NCBI GenBank assembly: GCA_023146365.1
Contig: JAGLCE010000026.1
Span: 1 to 64,000, forward strand
Reading direction: 5' to 3'
Origin: Endozoicomonadaceae bacterium
GTDB lineage: Bacteria > Pseudomonadota > Gammaproteobacteria > Pseudomonadales > Endozoicomonadaceae
DNA length: 64,000 nt
Position 1 is the first letter of the stretch, and each line of letters starts with the position of its first letter. The notes beneath the pieces were generated by a model that was not told the origin of the DNA, made no database searches, and saw nothing but the letters and a program-made list of their open reading frames with translations. This document shows positions 30,662-39,790 of this stretch, piece after piece. The position numbers were made by a program, and so were the translations under genes.

Positions 30662-31771
30662 TCATATGACAATAAACTCTGCTTTTAGCGCACCGGCCTG
30701 TTTCAAGGCCTGCAGAATCGACATCAAATCCGCAGGGGATGCACCGACACTATTGATGGCCGAAATAATATCCTGCAAGGATGTTGATTCTGGCATCTTG
30801 AACAGCGCTCCTTCCCGCTCAATAGTCACTTCATTTTTCGGTATCGTTATAGTTTCACCGTATGAGTCCTCGTTAGGCTGACTGACTTCGGCCCCCTCAG
30901 TGATCGTGACAATCAGGCTGCCATGACTGACCGCCGCCGGCCGTACCGTGACATGCTGTCCAATAACCACCGTGCCGGTACGGGAGTTGAAGATCACTCG
31001 AGCCGGCGGTGCAGCTGCATTAATATTCAGATTTTCCAACACCGACATAAACGTCACACGCTTGCTACTGTTCAAAGGTGCGGCAACCACAATGGACGTA
31101 CCGTCACGAGCCATTGCTACATCTGGACCAAACTTGTGATTCACTGCTTGAACGATCTGACGAGCTGTGCTGAATCCAGGTTCACGCAGATTCAAAACAA
31201 TTTCCCGATTGGTAGTAAAACTGCTCGGCACGCCGCGCTCAACAATCGCACCACTAGGAATGCGAGCAACAGTCAAAGTATTGATTTTCACACTAGTGCC
31301 TCCGATGCTAGCACTTGCGCCATCAAGCACAAGATCGCCCTGGGCAATAGCGTAAACTTCACCATCAATCCCCTTCAGTCTCGTCATCAACAACGTACCG
31401 CCATTGAGACTCTTGGAATCTCCAATAGAAGAAACGCTGATATCGATATGCTGCCCAGGTCGTACGAATGGCGTTAGCGTAGCGTGGACTGAAACAGCAG
31501 CAATATTCTTGGATTTGAAATCAGCCCCTGATTGCGCAATCCCGAACTTCCGTAATAAATTTTTCAGGGACTGATCAGTAAATTCAGACGATTTATCACC
31601 GGTGCCACTGAGCCCTACCACCAACCCATAACCAATCAACGGGTTATTACGCACACCCTGAACATCGACAAGATCCAATAGACGCTCAGCTTTTACCGAT
31701 ACCGAAGTCAGCAATAAGAACAATAAGAACAGCCTCAACAACAACGTCGTTTGTCGTTTTAATACATCCAT
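30662..31771 (-). CDS. flgI: Flagellar P-ring protein FlgI
   Basis: Periplasmic protein forming the P ring around the rod. It has 369 residues with a cleavable signal peptide (LLLRLFLLFLLLTSVSVKA) leading to ERLLDLVDVQGVRNNPLIGY, the strongly conserved start of mature FlgI. VGLSGTGDKS and the C-terminal SPADLMSILQALKQAGAL complete the match. Paired with flgH for the L ring. Confidence 0.96.
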   Translation of the reverse strand: MDVLKRQTTLLLRLFLLFLLLTSVSVKAERLLDLVDVQGVRNNPLIGYGLVVGLSGTGDKSSEFTDQSLKNLLRKFGIAQSGADFKSKNIAAVSVHATLTPFVRPGQHIDISVSSIGDSKSLNGGTLLMTRLKGIDGEVYAIAQGDLVLDGASASIGGTSVKINTLTVARIPSGAIVERGVPSSFTTNREIVLNLREPGFSTARQIVQAVNHKFGPDVAMARDGTSIVVAAPLNSSKRVTFMSVLENLNINAAAPPARVIFNSRTGTVVIGQHVTVRPAAVSHGSLIVTITEGAEVSQPNEDSYGETITIPKNEVTIEREGALFKMPESTSLQDIISAINSVGASPADLMSILQALKQAGALKAEFIVI

Positions 31772-31791
31772 GTCTATAACAACTCCTTAGC

Positions 31792-32505
31792 CTAAAACGG
31801 AAAAAATGGACTGTTTAATATCTTCATCAACCATCCTGGCTCGTGAACACTCTCCTCGTACCCAACCCCTGAATACGTGATTCTTGCCTCCGCCAAACGC
31901 CGCGATGACACCTCATTATTGGTATCAATATCTTCTGGTCTAACCAGACCACTCAAACGAACAAATTCAGCTTCATTATTCAGTTTCAGCCATTTCTCAC
32001 CTTCAACCCGCAACGCACCACTACTCATGACATCCATCACCTGAACGGTGACATAACCACTTTGAATACTGTAGCCCCTGGATAGCTCCGAATTACCGGT
32101 AAAATTTCTGTTAGGCGCAACATTGAATGCCAGTGAATGCTTGCCACCCAACCAATCAGCCCCCTTTTGACCAAAGATGACGGGGTCCGCCACGCTGATA
32201 GTTCCTCGCTTGTCCATAGTCGTATTGGAATCCTTGGTCATCCGAGTACCACCTTCCAATTTTATCGTGAGAATATCCCCAGTACGGTAAGCTCTGCGAT
32301 CAGAAAACAATTGCATAGAATCGCCTTTGCTAAACAGACTGCCGTTATGCTCAACAGACCTATTGACGACTGGCTGCTTTGATTTCTGTACCACAGCCTG
32401 TTTCGCCTTCGGTAAATCTCTCAGTATTTTCTGCTGGGGAGCCGTGGAACAACCGACTAATGCCACCAAACCAATAAACATCAAACAATAAATATCAATT
32501 CTCAT
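31792..32505 (-). CDS. flgH: Flagellar L-ring lipoprotein FlgH
   Basis: Outer-membrane lipoprotein forming the L ring. It has 237 residues. The lipobox LVGC follows a short signal peptide (MRIDIYCLMFIGLVALVGCS), giving an N-terminal lipid-modified cysteine near residue 19. SLFSKGDSMQLFSDRRAYRTGDILTI, then LRVEGEKWLKLNNEAEFVRL and GLVRPEDIDTNN, are FlgH signatures. It is two bases after flgG. Confidence 0.95.
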   Translation of the reverse strand: MRIDIYCLMFIGLVALVGCSTAPQQKILRDLPKAKQAVVQKSKQPVVNRSVEHNGSLFSKGDSMQLFSDRRAYRTGDILTIKLEGGTRMTKDSNTTMDKRGTISVADPVIFGQKGADWLGGKHSLAFNVAPNRNFTGNSELSRGYSIQSGYVTVQVMDVMSSGALRVEGEKWLKLNNEAEFVRLSGLVRPEDIDTNNEVSSRRLAEARITYSGVGYEESVHEPGWLMKILNSPFFPF

Positions 32506-32507
32506 AA

Positions 32508-33296
32508 TTAGCCCAACGACTGATTGGCAAATTGCATCATCTGATCGACAGCAGAAATGACCTTGGAATTCATCTCATAAGCACGCTGCACCGAAATCAT
32601 GTTGACCAGTTCTTCAACTGCACTAACGTTGGACATTTCCAGAGTAAACTGCGAGATTTTTCCAACACCCGTAGCACCCGACAGATTCTCTGCCGGTGCG
32701 CCACTAGCATCGGTTTCAATATACATATTGCCACCTTTTGCCTGAAGGCCGGCTGGGTTGACGAACGTAATCAATGGAATCTGTCCGAGATCAACCGGCC
32801 CGATGACACCTGGCACGGCAGCACTCACAGTGCCATCGTCGCTGACAGTAATAGATGTTGCATCATTGGGAATTTGTATACCTGGCTCTAGGGGCAGACC
32901 GTTAGCGGTCACAATCATACCCTCATCATTCATGTGAAACTGTCCGTTACGGGTATAGGCCTGTGACCCATCCCCCATAGAGACTTGGAAAAAACCACGA
33001 CCAACCACCGCCATGTCCAGTGCTTGCTCGGTCGTCTGGAAATCCCCATTGGTGAATATTTTTTGAGTGCCCGTGACCCGAACACCCGTACCTATCTGCA
33101 TTCCGGAAGGGAGAATGTGTTGCTGATCCGCTAACGCTCCAGGCTGTTTTTCAATGTTATAGAAAAGGTCTTCAAAACTGACCCGGTCACGTTTGAAACC
33201 AACGGTGCTGACGTTAGCGAGATTGTTAGAAATCGTCGCCATTTGGCGATCCTGAGCCGCTAAGCCAGTTTTACTGATCCATAAAGCCGGATTCAT
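32508..33296 (-). CDS. flgG: Distal rod protein FlgG
   Basis: Forms the distal rod crossing the P and L rings. It has 262 residues, the usual length. N-terminal TGLAAQDRQMATISNNLANV and STVGFKRDRVSFEDLFYN, and C-terminal LEMSNVSAVEELVNMISVQR and AYEMNSKVISAVDQMMQFAN, are the rod/hook signatures, with the FlgG-specific QxGALADQQHILPSGMQIG region. Member of the flg operon. Confidence 0.96.
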   Translation of the reverse strand: MNPALWISKTGLAAQDRQMATISNNLANVSTVGFKRDRVSFEDLFYNIEKQPGALADQQHILPSGMQIGTGVRVTGTQKIFTNGDFQTTEQALDMAVVGRGFFQVSMGDGSQAYTRNGQFHMNDEGMIVTANGLPLEPGIQIPNDATSITVSDDGTVSAAVPGVIGPVDLGQIPLITFVNPAGLQAKGGNMYIETDASGAPAENLSGATGVGKISQFTLEMSNVSAVEELVNMISVQRAYEMNSKVISAVDQMMQFANQSLG

Positions 33297-33314
33297 CGTC
33301 TATGTACCTCCCTG

Positions 33315-34055
33315 TTATTCCATGCGAAGCAACTGGTCGCCACTGGCTGCCAGCGTTTCCGCTGCCTTCATCACCTTGAACTGAAGCTCAAACTGCCGTG
33401 ACAGGTTCATGAACTGAATCATTTCCTCAACCGCATTGACATTGCTGCTTTCCAGATAACCAGTCTTGACAGTAACGGAGGCATCCTTATCCTCCTCCGT
33501 TCCGTCAATGCGTCGAAACAGACCGTCCTCTCCCTTGATAATCTCTTTGGGATCTGGATTGACAAGCTTAATCTGACCTATCACCACCGGCGTACTCCTC
33601 CCAATGCCGGTCGGTATAACAGAGACCATTCCATCACCGCCAATCTCAAGGTGACGGTGTGCTGGAATAGTGATATCGCCACCATTGCCGACAATCAGAC
33701 GACCACTACTGGTTATCAGCTTGCCTTTCTCATCAAAACTTAAATGACCTGCTCGGGTATAAGCGTCCTTCCCATCGTCATCTTGAACGACCATCCAACC
33801 TTCATCCGCAATCGCAAGATCAAGGTTACGCCCAGTATGAATAGCAGTCCCTGAACCCATGGCGCTGCTGGTGCCCGTTGCTACGGTCATCACTCGACTA
33901 TGATGTCCATCCCCTTGAAGCGGCGCAGCTATGGAATGGACAAAGTCTTTACGAAACCCTCGACTGTTCAGGTTAGCCAGATTGTTGGCATGCACCTGCT
34001 GCGCCTTCATGGCCCGAGTCACACCTGAAAAAGCGATGTATAAAGACTTATCCAT
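33315..34055 (-). CDS. flgF: Proximal rod protein FlgF
   Basis: Proximal rod subunit of 246 residues. It starts MDKSLYIAFSGVTRAMKAQQ, as FlgF does, and has LANLNSRGFRKDF. The C-terminal half carries VKTGYLESSNVNAVEEMIQF followed by MNLSRQFELQFKVMKAAE. The order flgE-flgF-flgG and the N-terminus distinguish it from FlgG. Confidence 0.94.
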   Translation of the reverse strand: MDKSLYIAFSGVTRAMKAQQVHANNLANLNSRGFRKDFVHSIAAPLQGDGHHSRVMTVATGTSSAMGSGTAIHTGRNLDLAIADEGWMVVQDDDGKDAYTRAGHLSFDEKGKLITSSGRLIVGNGGDITIPAHRHLEIGGDGMVSVIPTGIGRSTPVVIGQIKLVNPDPKEIIKGEDGLFRRIDGTEEDKDASVTVKTGYLESSNVNAVEEMIQFMNLSRQFELQFKVMKAAETLAASGDQLLRME

Positions 34056-34095
34056 GTCACTCTCTCCTGCCTACCCCATCATCAGATGGTATTCA

Positions 34096-35322
34096 TCAGA
34101 CGATATTCATCAGTGTCTGAGTCAGACTGCTAGATGTTTCAATGGTCTTGGCGTTAGATTGATAGTTACGCTGAGCTTCTATGAGTTGCACTAATTCAAT
34201 CGACAGGTCAACATTGGATAATTCCAAAGCGCCCGCTTCCAGAACACCCAGTGTTCCACTTCCAGCTAAACCAAAATTAGGTGCACCAGAATTACTACCT
34301 GCTCGCCACAAACTGTCTCCAATCGGCTCCAAGCCCTGGTTGTTGACAAATTCTGCGAGAACAATTTTTCCCCGACTCAGCGTCTGACCATTAGAGTAAT
34401 TGGCCAGAACAGCTCCCCCGTCACCGATCTGGAGTCCTGTCATTTTTCCCGGAGGATAGCCGTCCTGAGTCGCCTGATTAACCGACGAAACGATACCCAG
34501 CTGTGACGCACCGGTAAGATCCAATTCAATGCTTATCGGATCGACACCACCACCTATCGATGCCGCTGGAATGTTCAGTGTATAAGCGCCATTACCCGCA
34601 GATACCTGACCATTACTTTCAAAGTTTATTACCGATGTGCTGGTAAGATCCGCGCCATCCACTTGATAATGAATGTCCCACTGATTAGGGAGTGTCTGAT
34701 CTTTAGAAAAATACAGACCTACCGAGTGGGGCTTACCGACGCTGTCATAGATATTAAATGCCATGGTGGTGTTATAACTAGTGGGATCAGATGAATTAAA
34801 AGTGGTAACCGAAGGGACTACACTACGGGCGTCCAGATTAATGACACCTTCTAGGCTCGTTGTGACCTTGGCCGGCATATCGGCCTGACTTATCTGAAGA
34901 TCTTTCATACTCCCGGACAATATGTTACCAGCAGCATCTGCAGCGAAACCCTGCAACCGGTTGCCCATATTGTCGACAATATAATTATCACTATTCATCT
35001 CAAAATAACCCGCACGACTGTACAGGTTTGAACCATTGTCGTTCACAACAAAAAAGCCATTCCCCGATATCGCCATATCCAGAGCCCCATTGGTATAACT
35101 GAGGCTACCTTCCTGAAAACTCTGCTTGATAGCCGCTACCTTCACACCAGAGCCATTGACCGTACCGGCGCTACCGCCACTCAACGAGGAGGCATAGACA
35201 TCCGAAAACTCTGTCCGTGATCCCTTGAACCCTATCGTATTTGAGTTGGCAATATTATTACTGACCACATCAAGGTCCTGCTTTGCTGCTTTCATACCGC
35301 TCAAACCAATGCCGAATGACAT
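34096..35322 (-). CDS. flgE: Flagellar hook protein FlgE
   Basis: Subunit of the external hook. It has 408 residues, near the 403 of Salmonella. MSFGIGLSGMKAAKQDLDVV and SNNIANSNTIGFKGSRTEF are conserved N-terminally. The C-terminus has LELSNVDLSIELVQLIEAQR and NYQSNAKTIETSSSL. The Ser/Asn/Gly-rich middle is the exposed hook domain. It follows flgD, the hook cap gene. Confidence 0.96.
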   Translation of the reverse strand: MSFGIGLSGMKAAKQDLDVVSNNIANSNTIGFKGSRTEFSDVYASSLSGGSAGTVNGSGVKVAAIKQSFQEGSLSYTNGALDMAISGNGFFVVNDNGSNLYSRAGYFEMNSDNYIVDNMGNRLQGFAADAAGNILSGSMKDLQISQADMPAKVTTSLEGVINLDARSVVPSVTTFNSSDPTSYNTTMAFNIYDSVGKPHSVGLYFSKDQTLPNQWDIHYQVDGADLTSTSVINFESNGQVSAGNGAYTLNIPAASIGGGVDPISIELDLTGASQLGIVSSVNQATQDGYPPGKMTGLQIGDGGAVLANYSNGQTLSRGKIVLAEFVNNQGLEPIGDSLWRAGSNSGAPNFGLAGSGTLGVLEAGALELSNVDLSIELVQLIEAQRNYQSNAKTIETSSSLTQTLMNIV

Positions 35323-35384
35323 GGCGTACCTCCTTCTTTAACGTTACTAATAAATACTGCTACTGCAGTTTCCCTTACTCGTTA

Positions 35385-36041
35385 TCACTGTATTTTGCTA
35401 ATCTGCGAGACGGGAATTGCCCCAATACCCGCAAGGTTAAGCTCTATATCCTTTCCACCACCGGGTATCACCACGCTATTCACTTTCGCATTCAAAGCGA
35501 CGGGAACGGACTGCTCTGTTGTCCCGTTCACTGCTATAGCAGACACTGAATACACACCTTCCGGCAGGTCATCCGTTGTGAATGGCACACTGCCTGAGAC
35601 CTGTGCGCCAAGATCCATAGTTTTCACCACATCTCCTTGGGCATTATGAATAAACATCTGGACATTTTCGGCAGACCCCGGCATCCGCACTTCACCCGCT
35701 ATGGTGCCGCTGCTTTCAAGTTCCATAATATTGGCAGAGACTGTTACCGTTTTACCGACTAGGTCGGTTGCCTGCATCGCCTGCGAATACTGCATCGAGC
35801 TGACTAGGCCGGCAATCTGGCTGTTGAGGTTGCTCAGATTGTCCACGCTGGTAATCTGGGCCAACTGTGCAACAAAATCACTGCTGCTCTGAGGATTCAG
35901 AGGATCCTGATTATTGATCTCCGCCAGCAACATCTGCATGAACTCTTCTTGACCCATTTGGCTAGCGCCAGCTGTACCGCTAACGCCCTTAGTACCTGAA
36001 GAGGATGGGCTACCTGCTAGCCCGGTAATATCTAGTGCCAT
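35385..36041 (-). CDS. flgD: Hook-capping scaffold protein FlgD
   Basis: Scaffold required for hook polymerisation, later displaced. It has 218 residues. The conserved N-terminal core is QEEFMQMLLAEINNQDPLNP followed by QSSSDFVAQLAQITSVDNL. The C-terminal part is a predicted beta-sandwich ending with residues that resemble FlgD tails. It lies between flgC and flgE in the standard order. Confidence 0.94.
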   Translation of the reverse strand: MALDITGLAGSPSSSGTKGVSGTAGASQMGQEEFMQMLLAEINNQDPLNPQSSSDFVAQLAQITSVDNLSNLNSQIAGLVSSMQYSQAMQATDLVGKTVTVSANIMELESSGTIAGEVRMPGSAENVQMFIHNAQGDVVKTMDLGAQVSGSVPFTTDDLPEGVYSVSAIAVNGTTEQSVPVALNAKVNSVVIPGGGKDIELNLAGIGAIPVSQISKIQ

Positions 36042-36051
36042 GACGACCTCC

Positions 36052-36483
36052 TTATTGTCCCAGCGCCAGCAGCCGCTGCTGCATTTTCTTGGCGGTCGAC
36101 ATTAGCTCGACACTGCTCTGGTAACTGCGCGATGCTGACATCATGTCAGCCATTTCACCGATCATGTTGACTTTTGGGAAAAACACATATCCATCCACAT
36201 CGGATAAAGGATGATCCGGCATATAACGACGGTCTTCATTCGATGCTGCGATTTCCATAATTTCACTGACCATCACCTTGCCGATCGATGAACTCGAAGC
36301 ATCCATCGAACGGAGTTGATCATCAAAGACCAACGAAAATACGGGTTTGCGTGCTTTGTAAGCATCGCCTGCTGTAGTCCCAGCGCTTTCCGCATTAGCC
36401 ATATTACTGGCTATCGTATTGAGTCGAATGGTCTGCGCCGTAGCAGCCGATCCGGCAATGGTAAAAATATCACTCAGCGACAT
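36052..36483 (-). CDS. flgC: Proximal rod protein FlgC
   Basis: Rod subunit of 143 residues. MSLSDIFTIAGSAATAQTIR with LNTIASNMANAESAGT at the N-terminus, and VNMIGEMADMMSASRSYQSS near the C-terminus, are the FlgC signatures. Eight bases upstream of flgD and downstream of flgB. Confidence 0.95.
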   Translation of the reverse strand: MSLSDIFTIAGSAATAQTIRLNTIASNMANAESAGTTAGDAYKARKPVFSLVFDDQLRSMDASSSSIGKVMVSEIMEIAASNEDRRYMPDHPLSDVDGYVFFPKVNMIGEMADMMSASRSYQSSVELMSTAKKMQQRLLALGQ

Positions 36484-36503
36484 ACCTGACCTTGACCTCC
36501 CTG

Positions 36504-36890
36504 TTAGCGCCCGTTGATCGCTCTGTCGAGCCCTTTGAATTTCATATTGAGAAAAGTGACGCTGGTCTGAAAATCCAACGTATTCCTGGAAAACGCCGCC
36601 TGCTCAACGCCGAGTTCGACTGTATTGCCAGACGTTCCCTGCTGATTGGGAATACGGTATTGCGTCTTCCCCGTAGCTGACTGCCCAAGCAAAGCCATAT
36701 GGCGATTATCCGTCGGTTGCATCGACATGATATTCTCCAACGTATGATCGAATGAAAATATCGTATCCTTCGCTTTAAAGTTTGGAGTATCCACATTGGC
36801 CAAGTTACTGGCCAATACGGTGCTTCGCTGTACTCTGAATTGCAGGGCTTTAGGGTGAATACCAAGCACTTGTTCAAAATCAATCCCCAT
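36504..36890 (-). CDS. flgB: Proximal rod protein FlgB
   Basis: Most proximal rod subunit, about 128 residues. VQRSTVLASNLANVDTPNFKA is the conserved rod motif and the C-terminus has FLNMKFKGLDRAING. The frame extends further upstream, but the ATG at 36890 is preceded by AGGA at normal spacing and gives MGIDFEQVLGIHPKALQFR, which matches FlgB starts. It is the first gene of flgBCDEFGHIJKL, with a sigma54-type promoter about 50 bases before it. Confidence 0.93.
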   Translation of the reverse strand: MGIDFEQVLGIHPKALQFRVQRSTVLASNLANVDTPNFKAKDTIFSFDHTLENIMSMQPTDNRHMALLGQSATGKTQYRIPNQQGTSGNTVELGVEQAAFSRNTLDFQTSVTFLNMKFKGLDRAINGR

Positions 36891-36937
36891 AATGACATCC
36901 TGTCTGCTAGGGTGATAACGGTTGTCTACGTAACTAC

Positions 36938-36954
36938 ATGCCAGAACCATGCCA
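36938..36954 (-). promoter_or_regulatory. Sigma54 (-24/-12) promoter of flgB
   Basis: The minus strand reads TGGCATG-GTTC-TGGCAT, against the consensus TGGCACG-N4-TTGCW. The invariant GG and GC are ten bases apart, as required. It lies 47-64 bases before the flgB start and fits control by the LafK-like activator encoded in the same locus. Confidence 0.75.
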
Positions 36955-37089
36955 GATTTGATTTCTCCAAAGACCCCACACCAAACTTTCTCCGACAGAC
37001 GCCACCAACACCCGTCTCAGAGCAATTCCTATTTAAAATTATTCGGACTTGCAGATAACCGGTCGTGAGGTATCTTGATAGGAAGGGCT

Positions 37090-37144
37090 GGATCATGCGG
37101 AATCTATTTTCCGCATGATCCGATAAAGCGGAAAATAGATTCCG
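37090..37144 (+). promoter_or_regulatory. Two overlapping, mutually exclusive perfect hairpins in the flgA leader
   Basis: Hairpin A pairs GGATCATGCGGAA (37090-37102) with TTCCGCATGATCC (37109-37121), 13 base pairs around a six-base loop. Hairpin B pairs CGGAATCTATTTTCCGC (37098-37114) with GCGGAAAATAGATTCCG (37128-37144), 17 base pairs around a 13-base loop. The two share bases 37098-37114 and cannot form together. B ends 26 bases before the flgA ATG. The layout resembles an attenuator or RNA switch, but no ligand or protein is implied by the sequence. Confidence 0.65.
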
Positions 37145-37170
37145 GACACAACCGATTCAATGGGCAAAGA

Positions 37171-37905
37171 ATGAAAATATTTGTGACGATGCTGCCAGTG
37201 ATAACAATACTCTCGCTGATATCAAGCATTGCTGCACACGCTGACGACAGCCTTCCATCCAGCACCGATCCAACGGAGCAGATCGTGACCGCAGCAACAG
37301 AAATCATTCTGCAAAAAACATCAATCTATATCAAAGACCCAGTAAGCAGTATTCATCAAGTCACTGTCATACCACCGGTAAAAACACTCCCACCCTGTGA
37401 GCATACTCCCGACATTATTATTCCCGGACAAAATCGCCTACTGTTAGGAAACTTTACAGTTAAGGCGGTCTGCCAGAAGCCGCGCTGGTCGATCCATGTC
37501 AAAGCGAATGTTCACATTGAGCTACCTATCATCAAAAGCGCCCGCACCATTGACAGAGAGCAGATTATTCAGGCCAATGATCTAACGATCAATCTGGTTA
37601 ACCTGAAACACATACGAGGTCGCTATTTTACGGAGATACATGCGATCACGGGGAAGATGGCCAGCCGCCGAATAAGCCCGGCACAGATCATCCGGTCAAA
37701 CATGATCGAACAACCACAGATCATCAAAAAACATGATACGGTTGTTATAGAAGCTGGACACAGCGGAGTGACCGTAACTATGACAGGACAGGCACTGGAA
37801 AGTGGTGCAATCAATGAGAGCATTCAGATCAAAAATAACTCATCCGGTAAAGTCGTAAAAGCAAAGATTCTGGGATCCGGCAGAGTAACAACCGTAATCC
37901 CGTAA
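37171..37905 (+). CDS. flgA: P-ring assembly chaperone FlgA
   Basis: Periplasmic chaperone needed to assemble FlgI into the P ring. The ATG at 37171 gives a signal peptide (MKIFVTMLPVITILSLISSI, then AAHA) and a mature protein of about 220 residues. The C-terminal SAF-like domain has GRYFTEIHAITGKMASRRIS, PAQIIRSNMIEQPQIIKKHD and NNSSGKVVKAKILGSGRV, typical of FlgA. An upstream in-frame start exists but would run through the leader hairpins and spoil the signal peptide. It is divergent from flgB and convergent with motB, with only 28 bases between the stops. Confidence 0.92.
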   Translation: MKIFVTMLPVITILSLISSIAAHADDSLPSSTDPTEQIVTAATEIILQKTSIYIKDPVSSIHQVTVIPPVKTLPPCEHTPDIIIPGQNRLLLGNFTVKAVCQKPRWSIHVKANVHIELPIIKSARTIDREQIIQANDLTINLVNLKHIRGRYFTEIHAITGKMASRRISPAQIIRSNMIEQPQIIKKHDTVVIEAGHSGVTVTMTGQALESGAINESIQIKNNSSGKVVKAKILGSGRVTTVIP

Positions 37906-37933
37906 TGAGGGATTATGACTAGGTTTAACATCA

Positions 37934-38896
37934 TCAATGGAGGGGGGGGCGCAACACTTCCGGTAGATGATTTTCTTCCGTCTTTTCAACAATAACATCG
38001 AGTGTCTTCTGCGACAAAGCAGACTCCTTTTTCTCGCCATTCTCATCAATGGGATAGAACAGACCACGCAGCTTCTCGACGGTTTCCGCTTTGAGCAGCA
38101 GAATCTCAATTCGGCGATTGGAAGGTGACTCTGGAACACTCGGATCAATCGGCATATGATCTGACAACGCTGACACCATCAAGAAACGTTCATCCGGAAC
38201 CCCGCCATAGGCCAGAGTTCTCTGCGCAACCTGTGCCCGCGCCCCAGACAGCTTCCAGTTACTGTAGAAATTATTTTCGGAAAAGGACGAAGCATCCGTG
38301 TGACCACTGACCATAATCGTGCTACCATTCTTGGCAATGACCTTCGCCATCACCATGAGCAGATCTTCATAAAACGGGGTAAGACGACTGCTCCCACGCC
38401 GAAACATATGCTTGTCTTCAAAGTCCAGTATCACCAGCCGTAATCCCTGAGGCAGGATTTCCATATACAGAGAGTCTTCCATCTGGTATTGAGTTTTCTC
38501 ACTACCGAGCAGCATTCTAAGATCCCCCATGACATCATCGTAACTCAACCTCTCCCCCTTGGGCATTGGCTGGGTATCACCAATAATCTCGGGACCTGCC
38601 CTACCCTGAAGACTGGGTCCTTGACGACTGATCTCCTCGGACACATTGGCAGAGCCGTCAAGTTTTATCGGGTGAGGTGAGCCTGCGTGCTGGAATGCAC
38701 CAGGATCTTTGAAGTAAGCCGTAATATTTTCCAATTGCTCATCGTCGGTCACACTAAGTAGCCAGAGCACCATAAACAGCGCCATCAACGCCAGAGCCAA
38801 ATCCGCTATTGCCACTTTCCAAGAGCCACCGTGAGGTGGACCAGCTCCACCAACCACCTTCTTGATGATAACAACCTTTCCCTTTGATGATGCCAC
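37934..38896 (-). CDS. motB: Flagellar stator protein MotB (LafU-like)
   Basis: Inner-membrane stator subunit that binds peptidoglycan and conducts ions with MotA. The single TM helix WKVAIADLALALMALFMVLW carries the ion-binding aspartate. The C-terminal OmpA-like domain has VSGHTDASSFSENNFYSNWK and SPSNRRIEILLL. The GTG at 38896 has AAGGAG nine bases upstream; a TTG seven codons earlier, overlapping the motA stop, is the alternative. A run of eight C on the coding strand lies four codons before the stop, a possible slippage site. It is the last gene of the fliD-to-motB transcript, as lafU is in lateral flagellar loci. Confidence 0.92.
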   Translation of the reverse strand: MASSKGKVVIIKKVVGGAGPPHGGSWKVAIADLALALMALFMVLWLLSVTDDEQLENITAYFKDPGAFQHAGSPHPIKLDGSANVSEEISRQGPSLQGRAGPEIIGDTQPMPKGERLSYDDVMGDLRMLLGSEKTQYQMEDSLYMEILPQGLRLVILDFEDKHMFRRGSSRLTPFYEDLLMVMAKVIAKNGSTIMVSGHTDASSFSENNFYSNWKLSGARAQVAQRTLAYGGVPDERFLMVSALSDHMPIDPSVPESPSNRRIEILLLKAETVEKLRGLFYPIDENGEKKESALSQKTLDVIVEKTEENHLPEVLRPPLH

Positions 38897-38913
38897 GAAC
38901 GACGGCTCCTTTA

Positions 38914-39774
38914 TCAATCGCTCTGTTCATTAACCACTTTTTCCATGTCAACAAAAGTGGGTTTGATATCGTGAAATAGAGTGCCTCGGCCGGCATCGAC
39001 CGCCAGCACCGGCGGCATACCATTACGATAACTACTCAGGCAAATTTTGATACACTCCATCGCCTTCACCTCATAACTGACGGAATAGCCGATGGCCTTG
39101 GAAATAGGCCCCACAAACCCGTAACCGAACAGTACCCCCATGAAAGTTCCCACCAGAGCAGCCGCGATGTGAGCACCGATCGCTTCAGCCGGACCGTCCA
39201 ATGAACCCATGGTAATAACTATTCCCAGCACTGCCGCCACAATCCCGAACCCAGGGAGCGATTCAGCCATTTCATGCAGTGCATGCCCTGGATGATCAGC
39301 TTCATCAGAAGCCGTCTTAATGGATTCATCCATTAATGCATCAAAATCATGGGGCTCCAGATTATCGACCAGTGACAGTCGTGAGAAGTCACAGATAAAG
39401 CTAACCAGCGCATGCTTACCCTGAACTGTCGGAAATTTTGAAAACAAGGCACTCTGTTCCGGATCCTCAATATGCTCTTCCAATATTTTCTTGCCACCAG
39501 GCTTACGGGCGGTTTTGAACAAATCATGCATAAGATGCAGCAGGTTCATGAACAATTCAGAGTTATAACCGGATCCGGTGAAAACATACTTAGAGTGTCG
39601 TATAGTATCCTTGACTACATGCATGGGATTACCCACTACAAAAGCACCGAACGCTGCCCCCATGATGATCAGAACCTCATAAGGCTGCCAAAGCGCTATC
39701 AGATGGCCGTGGGATAATACATAACCACCCCCGACCGATAAAATTACCATTAGTAGCCCAACAATTTTTGACAT
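38914..39774 (-). CDS. motA: Flagellar stator protein MotA (LafT-like)
   Basis: Four-helix inner-membrane stator subunit of 286 residues. The overall pattern (LIIMGAAFGAFVVGNP, LPGFGIVAAVLGIVITMGS, ALVGTFMGVLFGYGFVGPIS) resembles proton-type MotA of E. coli (295 residues) more than the shorter sodium-type PomA (about 255). The torque-loop arginine region is present (ARKPGGKKILEEHIEDP). It lies between fliA and motB. The ion used is inferred from similarity only. Confidence 0.93.
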   Translation of the reverse strand: MSKIVGLLMVILSVGGGYVLSHGHLIALWQPYEVLIIMGAAFGAFVVGNPMHVVKDTIRHSKYVFTGSGYNSELFMNLLHLMHDLFKTARKPGGKKILEEHIEDPEQSALFSKFPTVQGKHALVSFICDFSRLSLVDNLEPHDFDALMDESIKTASDEADHPGHALHEMAESLPGFGIVAAVLGIVITMGSLDGPAEAIGAHIAAALVGTFMGVLFGYGFVGPISKAIGYSVSYEVKAMECIKICLSSYRNGMPPVLAVDAGRGTLFHDIKPTFVDMEKVVNEQSD

Positions 39775-39790
39775 ACAATCAGTTACTCCG

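Noticed and set aside
30923..31477. 184-codon frame opposite flgI
   Set aside because: Antisense to a strongly conserved P-ring gene and without domain features.
37075..37170. Upstream in-frame start for flgA
   Set aside because: It would run through two perfect hairpins and place 32 residues before the signal peptide.
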